A DNA stretch of 64,000 nucleotides from contig NZ_JAYKOT010000003.1 of NCBI RefSeq assembly GCF_035481615.1, positions 310,001-374,000 of the forward strand, written 5' to 3'. A program made the translations under genes and the position numbers. The stretch comes from Citroniella saccharovorans. GTDB lineage: Bacteria; Bacillota; Clostridia; Tissierellales; Peptoniphilaceae. This document shows, in pieces, positions 1 to 9,142 of the stretch; within the stretch, counting starts at the first letter, position 1; each line of letters opens with the position of its first letter. The notes under the pieces were generated by a model. The model saw only the letters and a program-made list of their open reading frames with translations. It was not told the DNA's origin and searched no databases.

Positions 1-1254
1 AGCGGGAAAAAGATAAGAGTAGAACTTGTAGGAATTGGGAAAATGGGCAGGGGTCTTATTAATCAAATGGCTACAATTTCTGGAATGAGACCTTCAATTT
101 GTGTAGATGAAAAACCTCAAAAGGCTATAGATGCTCTTATAGCAGCTGGAGTAAGTAGTGAAAATATTATATTTACAAATTCAAAATCCAAGGCTTTAGA
201 AGCTTTAGAAAAAGATAAATTTATTGTAAGTGAAGATTATTCTATTGGACTTGAACTTGAAAAAATTGACGCTTTTGTTGATGCTACAGGTAATCCTCCC
301 TTTGGTGCAAAACTAGCATTTGATGCAATTAATAATAAAAAACATATTATTATGCTCAATGTAGAAACTGATGCTGTAGTTGGACCAATACTTTACAAAA
401 TGGCTAGAGAAAATGGAGTAATATATACTGGAACAAAGGGAGACGAGCCTGGAGCAATTTTAGAACTAGCAGACTTTGCAGTTGGTTCTGGATTTGAACT
501 TCTTGTAGCAGGAAAGGGGAAGAATAATCCACTAAATAATTATATAACCGAGGATGAGGTATATGAAGAAGCTGTGTCAAAAGGACTTTATCCAAAAATG
601 TTAACCTCTTTTATCGACGGAACTAACACTATGATTGAACTTACTGCGGTTTCTAACGCTTTAGGATTTACTCCTGATATAATTGGCTGTCATGGAATAA
701 AAACAGATCCAAAAAATATTTCTAAACAGTTTAGTCTCAAAACTGAGGGCGGAGTTTTAGAAAATTATAAGATTGTTGATTTTGCATTTGGAATGGCTCC
801 GGGAGTTTTTGTAATAGTTACTTCTGAAAAAAAAGAAGTGAAGGATTTAATGAAATATTTAAATATGGGTGAGGGACCAAATTATCTTCTTTATAGACCA
901 TATCATTTAACTAGCCTTGAAACCCCTATTACAATTTATGATGCAGTTGTTGAAAATGAGGCTACAATTGTACCAGAAAAAGGACAAATTAGCGATGTAA
1001 TTACCGTTGCTAAAAAAAATCTTCTTGGAGGAGATCTTCTTGATGGAATGGGCTCCAAAGATGTTTTTGGTAAAATAATTTCTCATAAAGATCAAGAATT
1101 AAAAAATCTTCTTCCAATTTGTCTAATAAATAAAAATACAAAATTGAAAAAATCTATAAAAAAAGATTCACTTATAACATTAGATGATGTTATTTTAGAT
1201 GAAAGTGAGATTATTTTTAAGCTTCGCAAGGAGCAAGAAAGACTTGGCTTATAG
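1..1254 (+). CDS. Homoserine dehydrogenase-like NAD(P) oxidoreductase with SAF domain (5' partial)
   Basis: The frame is open from base 1, so the gene starts upstream of the window; the ATG at 43 is internal because the Rossmann glycine motif GIGKMG lies across it (about bases 31-48). The protein has an N-terminal NAD(P)-binding fold, a central catalytic-like domain and a C-terminal SAF-type segment (last 40 residues or so). This is the layout of COG4091 predicted homoserine dehydrogenases, whose substrate is not settled; some relatives act in sugar-acid or branched carbon metabolism. Assignment to the family is firm, but the precise reaction cannot be read from the sequence. It is followed by a T-box leader, so it is not cotranscribed with ileS in an obvious way. 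Confidence 0.75.
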   Translation, partial: SGKKIRVELVGIGKMGRGLINQMATISGMRPSICVDEKPQKAIDALIAAGVSSENIIFTNSKSKALEALEKDKFIVSEDYSIGLELEKIDAFVDATGNPPFGAKLAFDAINNKKHIIMLNVETDAVVGPILYKMARENGVIYTGTKGDEPGAILELADFAVGSGFELLVAGKGKNNPLNNYITEDEVYEEAVSKGLYPKMLTSFIDGTNTMIELTAVSNALGFTPDIIGCHGIKTDPKNISKQFSLKTEGGVLENYKIVDFAFGMAPGVFVIVTSEKKEVKDLMKYLNMGEGPNYLLYRPYHLTSLETPITIYDAVVENEATIVPEKGQISDVITVAKKNLLGGDLLDGMGSKDVFGKIISHKDQELKNLLPICLINKNTKLKKSIKKDSLITLDDVILDESEIIFKLRKEQERLGL

Positions 1255-1284
1255 TTTGACATTTTATAATAATTCTTATAGAAT

Positions 1285-1510
1285 ATGAGTACAAGCAATA
1301 ATGAGGAAGAGTAGGTAATTTAAATCTACACAGAGAAAAGGATTAGCTGAGAACCTTTTAGATTTACTTTACTGAAGATCACCCTTTAGCTCCATGTGAA
1401 AGCATGTGCGCAATTAAACTGCGTTATGTTTATTAAGTGGTAGGGCTTATGCCCTGCAAGAGGTGTGGTACCGCGATTTTTTTCGTCCCTTGTTATAGGG
1501 ACTTTTTTTA
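1285..1510 (+). promoter_or_regulatory. T-box riboswitch (tRNA-Ile) upstream of ileS
   Basis: The leader carries the conserved T-box sequence (AAGAGGTGTGGTACCGCG, 1458-1475) followed by a terminator hairpin (GTCCCT at 1485-1490 pairing with AGGGAC at 1497-1502, then a T-run). The 5' part has the stem I hallmark block GAGGAAGAGTAGGTAA near 1300. An ATC triplet at 1378-1380 sits where the specifier loop is expected and would read isoleucine, which agrees with the downstream gene. Uncharged tRNA-Ile should stabilise the antiterminator and switch ileS on. The specifier assignment is an inference from position. Confidence 0.93.
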
Positions 1511-1535
1511 TATTTAAAATTAAAGAGGAGAAAAT

Positions 1536-4500
1536 ATGAAATTTAAAGAATTATCTAAAAAAACTGTTAGAGATAGGGAGATAGAAATCTCTAAGTATTG
1601 GAAGGACATTGATTTACTTCATCTTTCTGTTGAAGAAAGGGACAAGGCAAATAATTACGTCTTTTTTGATGGACCACCAACTGCAAATGGTAAGCCAGGA
1701 ATACATCATGTTATATCTAGAACTTTAAAAGATGCTACTTGTAGATACAAGACTATGAAGGGCTTCAGGGTTAAGAGAAAAGCGGGATGGGATACTCATG
1801 GCCTACCTGTAGAAATTGAAGTTGAAAAAAAACTTGGCCTTCATAATAAAAAAGAAATTGAAGAATATGGAGTGGAAGCATTCAACAAGGAATGTAAAGA
1901 CTCAGTATTTACTTATGAAAAAAAATGGAGAGAAATGTCAGATAGAATGGCTTTTCTTGCCGATATGGACAATCCTTATATAACTCTTCAAAATGATTAT
2001 ATAGAAAGTGTTTGGAATTTACTTGATGGAATGTTTAAAAAGGGCTTAGTGTATGAGGGAGCAAAAATCCTTCCTTACTGCCCAAGATGCGGAACTGGAC
2101 TTGCATCCCATGAAGTTGCTCAAGGTTATCAGCTAGATAAAATAACTTCTGTTTATGTAAAGTTCAAGATTAAAGATAAAAATGAATATTTTCTAGCTTG
2201 GACTACAACTCCTTGGACTCTTCCAAGTAACATTGCTCTTTCAGTTGGACCAGAAATTGAATATTCTAGGGTAATTTTCAAAGATGAAATTTTAATATTA
2301 GCAAAAGAAAAAGTTTCAGAACTTTTAGGAGAAGAAGCAGAAATTTTAGAAAGTTTCAAAGGTAGTGAACTTGAATATGTGGAATATGAACAGTTAATTC
2401 CTTATATAGAAGTTAAAGATAAAGCTTTTTATGTTACATTAGCTGATTATGTTACTATTTCAGATGGTACAGGAATTGTTCACTCAGCTGCTGCATTTGG
2501 AGAAGATGACTATAAGGTTGCTAGAAAATATAATCTACCTATAATAAATCCAGTTGATGAAGAGGGTAAATTCACAGAAACTCCTTGGAAGGGTAAGTTT
2601 GTTATGGACTGCGACCCTTCTATTATTGACTATCTAAAGGAAAATAATAAATTATTTAGAAAACAAAAAATTGAACACAATTATCCACATTGCTGGAGAT
2701 GTAAAACTCCATTAATTTATTATTCAAAACCTTCCTGGTATATTGAAGTAACTAAGTATAAAGATAAATTAATTGAAGAAAATAATAAGGTTAATTGGTA
2801 TCCAGATTTTGTAGGTAAAAAGAGATTTGGAAATTGGCTTGAAAATCTTAATGACTGGGCGATTACACGTTCTAGGTATTGGGGAACTCCATTCCCAGTT
2901 TGGAAGTGTGAAGAGTGTAATCACACTGAATCAGTTGGTTCAATAAAAGAGCTTAGGGAAAGAGCTATAGAAGATGTAGCTGAAGATATAGAACTACATA
3001 GACCTTATGTAGATGATATACATTTTACCTGCAAAGAGTGCGGCGGCAGAATGACAAGAGAAAAAGATGTTATTGACGTTTGGTTTGACTCTGGGGCTAT
3101 GCCTTTTGCTCAAAGACACTGGCCATTTGGAGATGAAAAAGAATTTGAAGAAAGCTATCCAGCAGATTTTATAAATGAAGGTATAGATCAAACTAGAGGA
3201 TGGTTTTATTCTTTACTTGCTATTTCTGTTTTAACAAAGGGTATAGCTCCATATAAAAATGTACTTGTTAATGACTTAATTCTAGACAAGGAAGGGAAAA
3301 AGATGTCTAAGTCTAGAGGTAACACTCTTAATCCTATAGAGCTTTTTGATGAATATGGGGCAGATGCAGTAAGATATTACTCAGTTTATGTATCTCCTCC
3401 TTGGGTTCCAACTAAGTTTGATGTGGATGGTTTAAGAGAAGCTGAATCTAAGTTCTTTAGATCACTTAGAAATACCTACAATTTTTTCCAAATGTATGCT
3501 GAAACTGATGGCTTAGAATTAAATGATATTTTGGAAAAAGAAAATGAACTTGAAGAAATTGATTACTGGATACTTTCTAGATATAATTCAGTCTTAAAAA
3601 CTTATTTTATAGATATGGATAAATTTGAATATACTAAAGTTATTAGAGACTTAACAGAGTTTTTAATAGAAGATATTTCAAATTGGTATATAAGAAGAAA
3701 TAGAAGAAGATTTTGGCAAAAAGATTTAAATAAAAATAAACTTGCAGTTTACAACACAACTTATAAAGTTCTTTTAGGACTAGTAAAAATGATGGCACCA
3801 TTTACTCCATTTATCAGTGAAGAGATTTTCCACAATTTAACTGGAGAAAAATCAGTTCATTTAGAGCTTTTTGATGAAGTGAATGAAAGTTTAATTAATA
3901 AGAATCTTGAAGAAAAAATGAATATAGTAAGAAGCCTAGTTGCTCTTGGAAGAAGCTCTAGAGAAAAAGTTGGCATAAAAGTTCGTCAGCCTCTACTAGA
4001 GATCATAGTTGATGGTAAGTACAAAGAAAAAATTGGAGATTTAACTGACCTTATTAAAGATGAGCTAAATGTAAAAGATGTTATCTTTGAAGAAAATATA
4101 TCTGAATTTATGAATATTGAACTTAAGCCAAACTTTAAAGAAGTTGGAAAAATTCTTGGGAAAAATATAAAGAAGTTACAAGACCTAATAAATAATAGCG
4201 ATTCAAAAGATCTTCTAGAAAAAACAAGAAAAGGTGAAGCTGTTTTAGATCTTGGAGAAGAAAAAATTAATCTTACTGAAGATTTCTTAGATGTTCGTGT
4301 TTCTGCTAAAGAAGGTTATGATGTAAGTATGGAAAATAATATTTTCCTAATTCTTGAAACTAAATTAACTAAGGAACTTATCGATGAAGGTTTTGCTAGA
4401 GAATTTATATCTAAAGTTCAAAACATTCGTAAGTCTAGTGGATTTGAAGTTATAGATAGGATAGAAATTGAATATTCATCTTCTGAAAAAGTGAAATCAG

Positions 4501-4631
4501 CTATTGATAGCTTTATTGAAACTATAAAAGATGAAGTCTTAGCAGATAAGATTGAATTTTCTGAAAATAGCTTTGACAGAGAAGAAGATTTGAATGGTGA
4601 AAAAATCACTATAGATGTTACTAGAAAATAA
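1536..4631 (+). CDS. ileS: Isoleucyl-tRNA synthetase, IleRS2 type with GxHH signature
   Basis: This cytosolic class I synthetase charges tRNA-Ile. At 1031 residues it has the length and style of the eukaryote-like type 2 enzymes rather than the roughly 920-residue type 1 form. The KMSKS loop is intact (bases 3300-3314). The ATP-binding HIGH signature reads G55-I-H-H58 (bases 1698-1709) after PPTANGKP, so first and third positions are swapped relative to HxGH. A large editing (CP1) domain lies between residues 180 and 400, and paired cysteines around residues 182-185, 389-392 and 460-500 look like zinc sites. RBS GAGGAG precedes the ATG. Expression is under the upstream T-box. The product is certain; the consequence of the GxHH motif is discussed in the findings. 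Confidence 0.98.
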   Translation: MKFKELSKKTVRDREIEISKYWKDIDLLHLSVEERDKANNYVFFDGPPTANGKPGIHHVISRTLKDATCRYKTMKGFRVKRKAGWDTHGLPVEIEVEKKLGLHNKKEIEEYGVEAFNKECKDSVFTYEKKWREMSDRMAFLADMDNPYITLQNDYIESVWNLLDGMFKKGLVYEGAKILPYCPRCGTGLASHEVAQGYQLDKITSVYVKFKIKDKNEYFLAWTTTPWTLPSNIALSVGPEIEYSRVIFKDEILILAKEKVSELLGEEAEILESFKGSELEYVEYEQLIPYIEVKDKAFYVTLADYVTISDGTGIVHSAAAFGEDDYKVARKYNLPIINPVDEEGKFTETPWKGKFVMDCDPSIIDYLKENNKLFRKQKIEHNYPHCWRCKTPLIYYSKPSWYIEVTKYKDKLIEENNKVNWYPDFVGKKRFGNWLENLNDWAITRSRYWGTPFPVWKCEECNHTESVGSIKELRERAIEDVAEDIELHRPYVDDIHFTCKECGGRMTREKDVIDVWFDSGAMPFAQRHWPFGDEKEFEESYPADFINEGIDQTRGWFYSLLAISVLTKGIAPYKNVLVNDLILDKEGKKMSKSRGNTLNPIELFDEYGADAVRYYSVYVSPPWVPTKFDVDGLREAESKFFRSLRNTYNFFQMYAETDGLELNDILEKENELEEIDYWILSRYNSVLKTYFIDMDKFEYTKVIRDLTEFLIEDISNWYIRRNRRRFWQKDLNKNKLAVYNTTYKVLLGLVKMMAPFTPFISEEIFHNLTGEKSVHLELFDEVNESLINKNLEEKMNIVRSLVALGRSSREKVGIKVRQPLLEIIVDGKYKEKIGDLTDLIKDELNVKDVIFEENISEFMNIELKPNFKEVGKILGKNIKKLQDLINNSDSKDLLEKTRKGEAVLDLGEEKINLTEDFLDVRVSAKEGYDVSMENNIFLILETKLTKELIDEGFAREFISKVQNIRKSSGFEVIDRIEIEYSSSEKVKSAIDSFIETIKDEVLADKIEFSENSFDREEDLNGEKITIDVTRK

Positions 4632-4636
4632 ATATT

Positions 4637-4671
4637 TAAAGAGAGCTTAATTTAAGCATAAGCTCTCTTTA
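4637..4671 (+). terminator. Hairpin terminator after ileS
   Basis: A 13-bp perfect inverted repeat (TAAAGAGAGCTTA at 4637-4649 with its complement at 4659-4671) closes the ileS transcript. The T-tract is short. Confidence 0.75.
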
Positions 4672-4713
4672 ATATTCAGTAATTTAATAATATTAAAAGA
4701 TAATGGAGGATTT

Positions 4714-5646
4714 ATGACTAATAACAATCTTACTACATTTGTTGGAATAGTTTCAGATCTTGTAGAAAAAACAACATCAAATAGTGAGTCTTATATTAAT
4801 TTTAGTTTAAATGATAAAGTGACCAAGATAGATACAAAAGCTTGGCAAACTACAATGGAAGAAATGAATGAAAAAAATATTGAAAATGGGTCATTTGTAA
4901 TCATTGAGGGAAAAATAAATAGATTTAAAGACAAAGATCAAATTATTATCAATAGAAGTAATGAGGGCCTAAGAATTAGATTAATAAATGAAAATGATCC
5001 GATTAATATTGATCAATTTATTAAAACTGCTCCATTAAAAGATGATATTATGAGAAGTTATTTTAGAGAAAAAATTTCTGAAATTGAGGACGCTGAATAT
5101 AAATCATTTATGGAGCAAATATATTTTGATTATGAGAATAAAATATTAAGCTATCCTGGGTCAATTACTGTTCATCACGATTACAAGATGGGATTAGCCT
5201 ACCACATGTATAGGATGCTTAAAAGTGCTCATGCATTAGCTGATGTTTACAAAGATATAAATAGAGATTTACTTACTATTGGAGTTTTACTTCATGATAT
5301 TGGAAAAGTAAAATGTTACGATGTAACTATAGATGGAGTAAGTAAAGGTTACACTTTAGAAAATGACTTAATTGGTCATATTGCAATTGGAATAATTATT
5401 TTAGAAAAATATGAGCTTAAAGAAGACAAGAAGGATCTAATAAGACACCTAATTTTATCTCACCATGGGAAAATAGAATATGGTGCTGTGGTTCCTCCTA
5501 TGTTTAAAGAGGCTCTAATACTTCATATGGTAGATAATTTAGATGCTAGAATGACAATTATGGAAGATGAACTTGAAAAAATTGAAGAGGGACAAGTTTC
5601 TGATAGGATATTTTTCTTAGATAGGGCAAAAGTTTATAAATTTTAA
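4714..5646 (+). CDS. yhaM: 3'-5' exoribonuclease YhaM-like (OB fold + HD)
   Basis: The 310-residue protein has an N-terminal OB-type nucleic-acid-binding region (residues 5-95) and a C-terminal HD phosphohydrolase domain with metal ligands H164, H194-D195, H222, H250 and D274. That order and length match YhaM of Bacillus (314 residues), a single-strand-specific 3'-5' exonuclease involved in RNA turnover and DNA replication clean-up. A GGAGG ribosome site lies 6 bases before ATG. The gene has its own leader after the ileS terminator and is closely followed by the acetyltransferase gene, suggesting one operon down to 7355. Confidence 0.88.
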   Translation: MTNNNLTTFVGIVSDLVEKTTSNSESYINFSLNDKVTKIDTKAWQTTMEEMNEKNIENGSFVIIEGKINRFKDKDQIIINRSNEGLRIRLINENDPINIDQFIKTAPLKDDIMRSYFREKISEIEDAEYKSFMEQIYFDYENKILSYPGSITVHHDYKMGLAYHMYRMLKSAHALADVYKDINRDLLTIGVLLHDIGKVKCYDVTIDGVSKGYTLENDLIGHIAIGIIILEKYELKEDKKDLIRHLILSHHGKIEYGAVVPPMFKEALILHMVDNLDARMTIMEDELEKIEEGQVSDRIFFLDRAKVYKF

Positions 5647-5665
5647 AATTGATAAAGGTGATAGA

Positions 5666-6205
5666 GTGGATAAAAGAGTTGAAATTAGGCAAATTACCGA
5701 GAAGGATGCAGATAACCTATACAATTTAATAGAAAAAAACAAGGCTTTTTTATCTACCTGGATGGATTTTTTTGAAAAAGTTGACAAAAATTCAGTTGTA
5801 TATTCAATAGAAAAATGGAAAAAAAGTATGATACTAGGGGAAAGTTTTGAATTTGGAATTTTTCTAAACAATGATATAATTGGAATGGTAAGTCTCATAA
5901 TAGAGAAGGATGGTAATCTTGCAGATCTTGGTTACTGGCTTGGAGAAGAGTATACAAAAAATGGCTATGCAACTGAAGCGGTAAGCTATGTGCTTGAATT
6001 TGCCTTTACTTTTTTAAGCCTAAATAAAGTTCAAATCAAAGTGCACGAAGATAATTTTAAATCTCAAAATATTCCAAAAAGACTTGGCTTTAGATACGAT
6101 GCAATCCTAAGAGAACATCAAAGGCTACATGGTAGGTATGTAAACTTATTTTTATTTTCAATGCTTAAAAGAGAGTGGAATGAACTATGGAAAAAAACAA
6201 ATTAA
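5666..6205 (+). CDS. GNAT N-acetyltransferase, RimJ/RimL-like
   Basis: The 179-residue protein has the RimJ/RimL-type GNAT fold: an N-terminal EIRQITEKDADNLYNLI stretch, the acetyl-CoA segment around YWLGEEYTKNGYATEA (residues about 92-107), and the C-terminal IPKRLGFRYD strand with the RLHGRY block typical of the YdaF/ribosomal-serine acetyltransferase subgroup. It starts with GTG at 5666 behind AAAGGTGAT. Its 3' end overlaps the sirtuin gene by 19 bases, so the two are probably translationally coupled. The substrate cannot be read from the sequence; protein or small-molecule amines are possible. Confidence 0.85.
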   Translation: MDKRVEIRQITEKDADNLYNLIEKNKAFLSTWMDFFEKVDKNSVVYSIEKWKKSMILGESFEFGIFLNNDIIGMVSLIIEKDGNLADLGYWLGEEYTKNGYATEAVSYVLEFAFTFLSLNKVQIKVHEDNFKSQNIPKRLGFRYDAILREHQRLHGRYVNLFLFSMLKREWNELWKKTN

Positions 6206-6924
6206 TCGATAAAAATATTTTAAAAAAACTAATTGAAGAATCTGACAATATTGTATTTTTTGGTGGAGCAGGAGTTTCAACTGCATCAAATATACCTGAT
6301 TTTAGAAGCCCTACTGGCCTTTATAATGAAAAAAGTGAATTTAATTATCCACCAGAATATCTTTTATCCCATAGCTTTTTTGTAGAAAATCCAAGGGCAT
6401 TTACAAAATATTACAAAACAAAATTAATCTATAAGGATGCTAAACCAAATGCTTGTCACTTTTCTCTTACAAAGCTTGAGAAAATGGGAAAATTAAAAGC
6501 TATTATCACTCAAAATATTGACTCGCTTCATCAAAAAGCGGGATCAAAAAATGTTATTGAAATTCATGGGAATCTAAGAGATTATTACTGTATATCTTGC
6601 GGTAAAACTTACTCTGAAGATGAAATTTTAAAGACTGATGATTTGAATATTTGTGAATGTGGTGGAATTATAAGACCAGATATTGTACTTTATGAAGAAG
6701 GTCTTGATATGGATAAATTTTCTAAGGCTATTAACTATATAAGTAATTGTGATCTGTTTATAGTTGGAGGTACAAGCCTTGCAGTTTATCCTGCAGCTGG
6801 GCTTTTAAGATATTATAATGGAAACAAGCTAGTAATTCTCAATATGGAAAAAACACCTATGGATGAATTGGCTGATTTTATCTATTATGGAGATATTAGT
6901 AAGATAATGGAGGATATTATTTAA
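6187..6924 (+). CDS. cobB: NAD-dependent protein deacylase, Sir2/CobB family
   Basis: This 245-residue protein has the complete sirtuin core: GAGVS (27-31), NIPDFRS (35-41), TQNID (108-112), the catalytic histidine H127 and four zinc cysteines (C135, C138, C156, C158; the second pair is spaced C-x-C rather than the usual C-x2-C). Such enzymes remove acetyl or acyl groups from lysines using NAD. The ATG at 6187 lies inside the end of the acetyltransferase gene and the stop shares one base with the next gene (TAATG), so this is the middle of a three-gene unit. The pairing with a GNAT enzyme suggests an acetylation/deacetylation couple, which is inference. Confidence 0.93.
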   Translation: MEKNKLIDKNILKKLIEESDNIVFFGGAGVSTASNIPDFRSPTGLYNEKSEFNYPPEYLLSHSFFVENPRAFTKYYKTKLIYKDAKPNACHFSLTKLEKMGKLKAIITQNIDSLHQKAGSKNVIEIHGNLRDYYCISCGKTYSEDEILKTDDLNICECGGIIRPDIVLYEEGLDMDKFSKAINYISNCDLFIVGGTSLAVYPAAGLLRYYNGNKLVILNMEKTPMDELADFIYYGDISKIMEDII

Positions 6925-7355
6925 TGAATGGATTAAAAAACTCATTTAAAAATTTTATGAAAGGAAGATATGGTGGAGATGAGCTTGGAGAAGCACTGAA
7001 AAATTCATCAGCTGTTTTCTTAGTAATTTCAATCATACTTTCTTTTTTATTAAAGGAAAGCAAAATTCCATACATCCCATTTTTCTTTGCAATAGTGTTT
7101 TTTGTAAGCTTTTTATTTAGATATTTTTCTAAAAATAAAATAAAAAGAGGTTCAGAAAATTACTTGTTTATGGCAGGAGTAAATAAAAAAGGATTTAAAT
7201 TCGATGGATTTAAGAAAAAACAAAAAAAAGATACTAAAAACTTTGTTTATTTTAAGTGTCCATATTGCAGTCATGACCTTAGAGTTCCAAAGGGAAAAGG
7301 AAAATTAAAAGTTAGATGTCCAAAGTGTAAAAATACTTTTGAAAAGAGAACTTAA
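6924..7355 (+). CDS. Two-TM membrane protein with C-terminal zinc ribbon
   Basis: The 143-residue protein has two hydrophobic helices (about residues 29-45 and 50-67), a basic linker rich in lysine, and a C-terminal zinc ribbon with C112-x2-C115 and C132-x2-C135. The start codon overlaps the last base of the sirtuin stop, so it is cotranslated. Proteins of this build are common hypothetical genes in clostridia; the ribbon resembles the MJ0042/zinc_ribbon type that binds nucleic acid or protein. No specific function can be given. Confidence 0.75.
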   Translation: MNGLKNSFKNFMKGRYGGDELGEALKNSSAVFLVISIILSFLLKESKIPYIPFFFAIVFFVSFLFRYFSKNKIKRGSENYLFMAGVNKKGFKFDGFKKKQKKDTKNFVYFKCPYCSHDLRVPKGKGKLKVRCPKCKNTFEKRT

Positions 7356-7398
7356 AATATTTTTTCTAGATTGGAAAAGATAATAAAGTTTTATAGAT

Positions 7399-7438
7399 AA
7401 TAGGCTTGAGAAAAGAAAACTCTAGCCTATTTTTATTT
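7399..7438 (+). terminator. Terminator of the yhaM-sirtuin operon
   Basis: The stem AATAGGCT(7400-7407)/AGCCTATT with an A-rich loop is followed by TTTTATTT. It closes the plus-strand operon. The remaining bases 7439-7540 hold nothing recognisable. Confidence 0.75.
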
Positions 7439-7540
7439 ATCCATTTTTATTACAAATTATACTTAATATAATTTAAAATCTTTGAATTAAATAAATAAAT
7501 GACTTAACTATTATTTTCTATATTTAATAAAAAATACTAC

Positions 7541-7582
7541 CAAAAAAGAGCTGAACAGACTTTATTTTCTGATTCAGCTCTT
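7541..7582 (-). terminator. Terminator of the M42 peptidase gene
   Basis: On the minus strand AAGAGCTGAA (7582 to 7573) pairs with TTCAGCTCTT (7555 to 7546) and is followed by a run of T (7545-7541). It lies directly downstream of the minus-strand peptidase gene. Confidence 0.82.
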
Positions 7583-7600
7583 AAAATTTATTTTATATTT

Positions 7601-8611
7601 TTATCTTTCAACAAAAGCTTTCATTAGCTTAATTGTGTTTTCAATTCCTCTTTTATGAGTTCTTTCTAGAGTATGTGAGTGGCTAACGCCAGGACCAATT
7701 AGACCTGCTCTTATATCAAAACCAGCTCTAAGAGCCGCAGATGCGTCAGAGCCATAAAAAGGATATATATCAATTGCATACTCAACATCATTTTCTCTTG
7801 CTAATTTTTCAAGTTCTTTTCTAAGAACTAAGTCGTAAGGACCTGATGAGTCAAGGGCACAAATTGTAACAATTTCTTCTTTTGAAGATTGGCCAGTATC
7901 TGGAGCTGACATATCAACAGAAATTAAGTCTTTTGTTCCTTCTGGTAAAACTGTTGCTCCGTGTCCAACTTCCTCATAGTTTGAAATTAAAAAATGAACA
8001 GTTCTCTTTGGAGTTTTGTCTTTTAAATATTCTGCTAGTCCAAAAATAGAAGCAACGCCAGCTTTGTCATCAAGATGTCTAGATTTAATAAATCCAGCTT
8101 CTGTAAATACAGTTCTAGTGTTTAGAGAAATAAAATCTCCGATTTGAATTCCTAGTTTTTCTACCTCCTCTTTACTAGAAACTTCTTCATCTAATACTAT
8201 GGACATAGTATCGTAAGTTCTTTCACCGCTCTCTACATTTTTAGGATGAACATGAACTGAAGAATCATTTAATCTAACAGTTCCATCATAAACTTTTTTA
8301 TCAGAGTGGATTTTTACATATTCATTTTCAACAGTATTTATTGGATAACCACCAATTTTGTGAAAAATAATTCTTCCATCTTCTCTAATATTTTTAACCA
8401 TTAGTCCTAGAGTATCAACATGACCTGTAAAAGTAATTACATCTTCTTTGTCCTTACCTTCTATAGTAGCTATTAGTGATCTTTTGTGTGTTCTTCTTGT
8501 TTTTATTCCAAGCTTTTTAAATTCTTCTTCACAAAAATCAAGGGCATCATCTGCCATACCAGTTGGTGAAGGTATATTTAATAATTTTTCTAATATATCT
8601 AAGCTATACAT
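7601..8611 (-). CDS. M42 family metallopeptidase (glutamyl aminopeptidase-like)
   Basis: The 336-residue protein is a cytosolic dinuclear zinc aminopeptidase of family M42, which trims peptides from the N-terminus. Candidate ligands and catalytic residues are in order: H64 and D66 (TGHVD), D181/D182 (RHLDDK), E213-E214 (NYEEVGHG), D233 and a C-terminal histidine in GVSHSHTLERTH near residue 311. It is a single-gene unit facing the plus-strand genes, with its own terminator and a GGAGG site before ATG. In an amino-acid fermenting anaerobe it would feed peptide catabolism; that role is inference. Confidence 0.93.
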   Translation of the reverse strand: MYSLDILEKLLNIPSPTGMADDALDFCEEEFKKLGIKTRRTHKRSLIATIEGKDKEDVITFTGHVDTLGLMVKNIREDGRIIFHKIGGYPINTVENEYVKIHSDKKVYDGTVRLNDSSVHVHPKNVESGERTYDTMSIVLDEEVSSKEEVEKLGIQIGDFISLNTRTVFTEAGFIKSRHLDDKAGVASIFGLAEYLKDKTPKRTVHFLISNYEEVGHGATVLPEGTKDLISVDMSAPDTGQSSKEEIVTICALDSSGPYDLVLRKELEKLARENDVEYAIDIYPFYGSDASAALRAGFDIRAGLIGPGVSHSHTLERTHKRGIENTIKLMKAFVER

Positions 8612-8671
8612 ATAATCCTCCTTTAAATTTTATCAACTTAATTTTACTATTAATTTTAAGATAAATCAATT

Positions 8672-8700
8672 TTGTATAAAAGCTATACTTATTGTATAAT
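8672..8700 (+). promoter_or_regulatory. Sigma-A promoter of the Nudix-whiA unit
   Basis: TTGTAT at 8672-8677 and TATAAT at 8695-8700 are separated by exactly 17 bases and lie 25 bases before the chosen ATG. The long upstream extension of the reading frame to 8672 would cover this promoter and is therefore rejected. Confidence 0.75.
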
Positions 8701-8725
8701 AGTTATAGTTATTTTGGAGGACGAT

Positions 8726-9142
8726 ATGAAAGAGACTAGTAGTGGAGGAGTAGTAGTAAGAAACGGAAAAGTTTTGATATTAAAAAAGTTCCGCGGTGAC
8801 TGGGTTCTTCCTAAAGGTAGATTAGAGGAAGGGGAGAATATTCGGCAAGCTGCTTTAAGAGAAGTGCTTGAAGAAACTGGAGTTAGTGGAACTATTAAAG
8901 AATATATTGGATATTTAAAATATAATTATAAACATTCAAATGGTGAGATAGTTAATAAAACAGTCCACTATTTTTTAATGTATGATTTAGATAACACTAT
9001 TCCTGTTCCGCAAAGAGAAGAGGGATTTTTCCTTTGTTATTATATGGACTTTAGGTCGGCAATAAAAAAACTTAGGTATGGAGCAGAAAAAAACATGGTA
9101 AAAAAAGCCTATCAGCTTATTCAGAGGAATAATAAAAAATGA
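8726..9142 (+). CDS. Nudix hydrolase (YvcI-like)
   Basis: The complete Nudix box is visible (G-x5-E-x7-REVLEETGV, about residues 33-55 from the ATG), so the enzyme should hydrolyse a nucleoside diphosphate linked to another moiety in a magnesium-dependent way. I start it at ATG 8726 because TTGGAGG ends 5 bases upstream and the promoter lies before it; that gives 138 residues, a normal length. Its stop overlaps the whiA start (ATGA). In Bacillus a Nudix gene (yvcI) precedes rapZ, yvcK and whiA; here the Nudix gene is followed directly by whiA. Confidence 0.88.
   Translation: MKETSSGGVVVRNGKVLILKKFRGDWVLPKGRLEEGENIRQAALREVLEETGVSGTIKEYIGYLKYNYKHSNGEIVNKTVHYFLMYDLDNTIPVPQREEGFFLCYYMDFRSAIKKLRYGAEKNMVKKAYQLIQRNNKK

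Noticed and set aside
404..595. Minus-strand frame opposite the COG4091-type gene, one of many similar antisense frames
   Set aside because: Composition is a mirror of the coding strand, there is no ribosome site, and the sense gene is clear. The same holds for the other antisense frames inside dnaE, pyk, ileS and the ABC genes.
8672..8725. Upstream extension of the Nudix reading frame
   Set aside because: It would cover the -35/-10 promoter and has no ribosome site; ATG 8726 has TTGGAGG.
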